Origin: Saprospiraceae bacterium
Lineage (GTDB): Bacteria; Bacteroidota; Bacteroidia; Chitinophagales; Saprospiraceae
Reading direction: 5' to 3'
NCBI GenBank assembly: GCA_029263015.1
Contig: JAJCYI010000160.1
Span: 1 to 64,000 of the forward strand
DNA length: 64,000 nucleotides
Shown: in pieces, positions 63,276-64,000 of the stretch
Layout of the letters: the number at the start of each line of letters is the position of its first letter
Position numbering within the stretch: the stretch's first letter is position 1
Program-made: the position numbers and the translations under genes
Notes under the pieces: generated by a model
Database searches by the model: none
What the model saw: the letters and a program-made list of their open reading frames with translations, nothing else
What the model was told of the DNA's origin: nothing

Positions 63276-63313
63276 CAGGGGTCAGGAGCGAAACGGGTTA
63301 CTCCTGACCCCTG
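63276..63313. repeat. Hairpin of heptamer-type repeat
   Basis: CAGGGGTCAGGAG (63276-63288) and CTCCTGACCCCTG (63301-63313) pair perfectly around 12 bases. The GGAGTCA/GGGGTCA words match arrays at 27736 and 57022. It lies in the gap between two minus-strand genes. Confidence 0.85.
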
Positions 63314-63324
63314 AAAAAATCTAA

Positions 63325-63792
63325 TCACTCTCCCGCTTCATCATTGGAATACATAAATTCCAATACATTTCTTGCATCTTCAGTAGTGAGGTTTTGATTA
63401 GGCATCCGCACGAGGCATTCTTTCAGCAATTCACGTGCTGCAGGGTCTTTCTCCAGCATGACCTCCACGTTAAGTGTCATATTCATGATCCACTCAGGGG
63501 CACGCTTAGCGGTAAGGCCTGCCCAACCTGGACCAACCACCCGCTGGCCGGTAAGTTTGTGGCAAGCGGCGCATTTCATATCATAAATGGCTTTACCTGA
63601 TTCTACCATCTCCTGATTGAGGGGACTGTTCAGTTCCACATTTTTAATTTCCCCAATACCTTTAGGATCAGCTACAGGTTCAGAATCCACCATACTTTTT
63701 GGAGGTGGCGCATCGGACGATTGATCGGAAGGACTATCAGAGCATGCAAAAACAAACAAAGCCAGTGTCAATAAAATTGCTACTTTTTTCAT
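63325..63792 (-). CDS. Monoheme class I cytochrome c lipoprotein
   Basis: 155 residues from the ATG at 63792 (MKKVAILLTLALFVFACSDS; lipidation predicted at Cys17). A single CAACH heme motif is at about 73-77, and a distal Met is likely in the RMPNQNLTTEDA block. The linker before it is Ser/Pro-rich. It carries electrons on the periplasmic side; the oxidase-like gene downstream may be a partner. Confidence 0.9.
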   Translation of the reverse strand: MKKVAILLTLALFVFACSDSPSDQSSDAPPPKSMVDSEPVADPKGIGEIKNVELNSPLNQEMVESGKAIYDMKCAACHKLTGQRVVGPGWAGLTAKRAPEWIMNMTLNVEVMLEKDPAARELLKECLVRMPNQNLTTEDARNVLEFMYSNDEAGE

Positions 63793-63968
63793 ATCAAATA
63801 AATTTAAGAACATTGAATTATCTTGCCCGGAAACAGAAACCCCATTCTCCGAAGCAAGGGTGATAAAAGGTAATTGAACCTTTGTTTAAATTAATTTAGC
63901 GGCCAAAATAAAACAGCTTCTTAAAGTATTGTGAATCGAACTTGCTTTTTTTTATAAACTCTTCCACA

Positions 63969-63993
63969 TTTAACATGACAATGTCATGTTAAA
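63969..63993. promoter_or_regulatory. 25-bp operator-like palindrome at the window edge
   Basis: TTTAACATGACA and TGTCATGTTAAA are exact reverse complements around a single A. It has the size and symmetry of a dimeric regulator site. The gene it may control is outside the window or is the cytochrome c gene 177 bp away. Confidence 0.6.
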
Positions 63994-64000
63994 GTAGTCC

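Overview
The window reads as chromosomal DNA of a Bacteroidota bacterium, most likely of the Saprospiria/Lewinella-type lineage. The support is a type A and a type B type IX secretion (T9SS) C-terminal sorting domain, a giant SprB-repeat protein, a TonB-dependent receptor with a carboxypeptidase-regulatory-like N-terminus, MacB/FtsX-type permeases without their ATPase, an ECF sigma factor next to an anti-sigma/beta-barrel fusion, and promoters that look like TAnnTTTG. The lineage is inferred from protein style only; no rRNA is present.

Layout. 1-8.4 kb: minus-strand run with ybeY, an RsbW-like kinase, a secreted BNR-repeat protein, a bifunctional formiminotransferase-cyclodeaminase, an AAA ATPase/DUF4276-like TOPRIM pair (likely defence), and a membrane-anchored hypothetical. 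8.7-20.6 kb: mostly housekeeping (glyS, uvrB, tRNA-Met, trmB, Bax-inhibitor-1 protein) mixed with a tail-collar protein, a Fic protein, an ornithine-cyclodeaminase-family enzyme, a GH18 chitinase and a TraB/GumN protein. 20.8-32 kb: an unknown helical protein, a T9SS secreted beta-propeller protein, mscL, a hydroxyproline pair (epimerase plus D-amino-acid oxidoreductase) surrounded by three different inverted-repeat elements, a true formylglycine-generating enzyme, a methyltransferase-like protein and YceI. 32-38 kb: FtsX permease, PepSY-like lipoprotein, ECF sigma/anti-sigma-barrel pair. 38-45 kb: an AT-rich accessory stretch with a GAF-kinase fusion, a HTH/DUF2975 pair, DUF2147, a cyclophilin, a cassette-like NTR gene flanked by hairpins, and a HTH/PIN toxin-antitoxin pair. 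45-53.3 kb: one 2,793-residue SprB-repeat protein. 53.7-64 kb: Crp/Fnr regulator, TonB receptor, second FtsX permease, a RloA/RloB-like pair, a heme-copper-oxidase-subunit-I-like protein and a c-type cytochrome.

The most unusual signals are non-coding. Tandem arrays of seven-base units (in two places eight-base) fill many intergenic spacers and in places contain the start or stop codons of the adjacent genes. Several 150-240 bp elements bounded by long inverted repeats look like non-autonomous mobile elements. The best candidates for an under-described system are the two ATPase-TOPRIM pairs and the GAF-kinase gene bracketed by repeats. No CRISPR array, rRNA or intact transposase gene was found.
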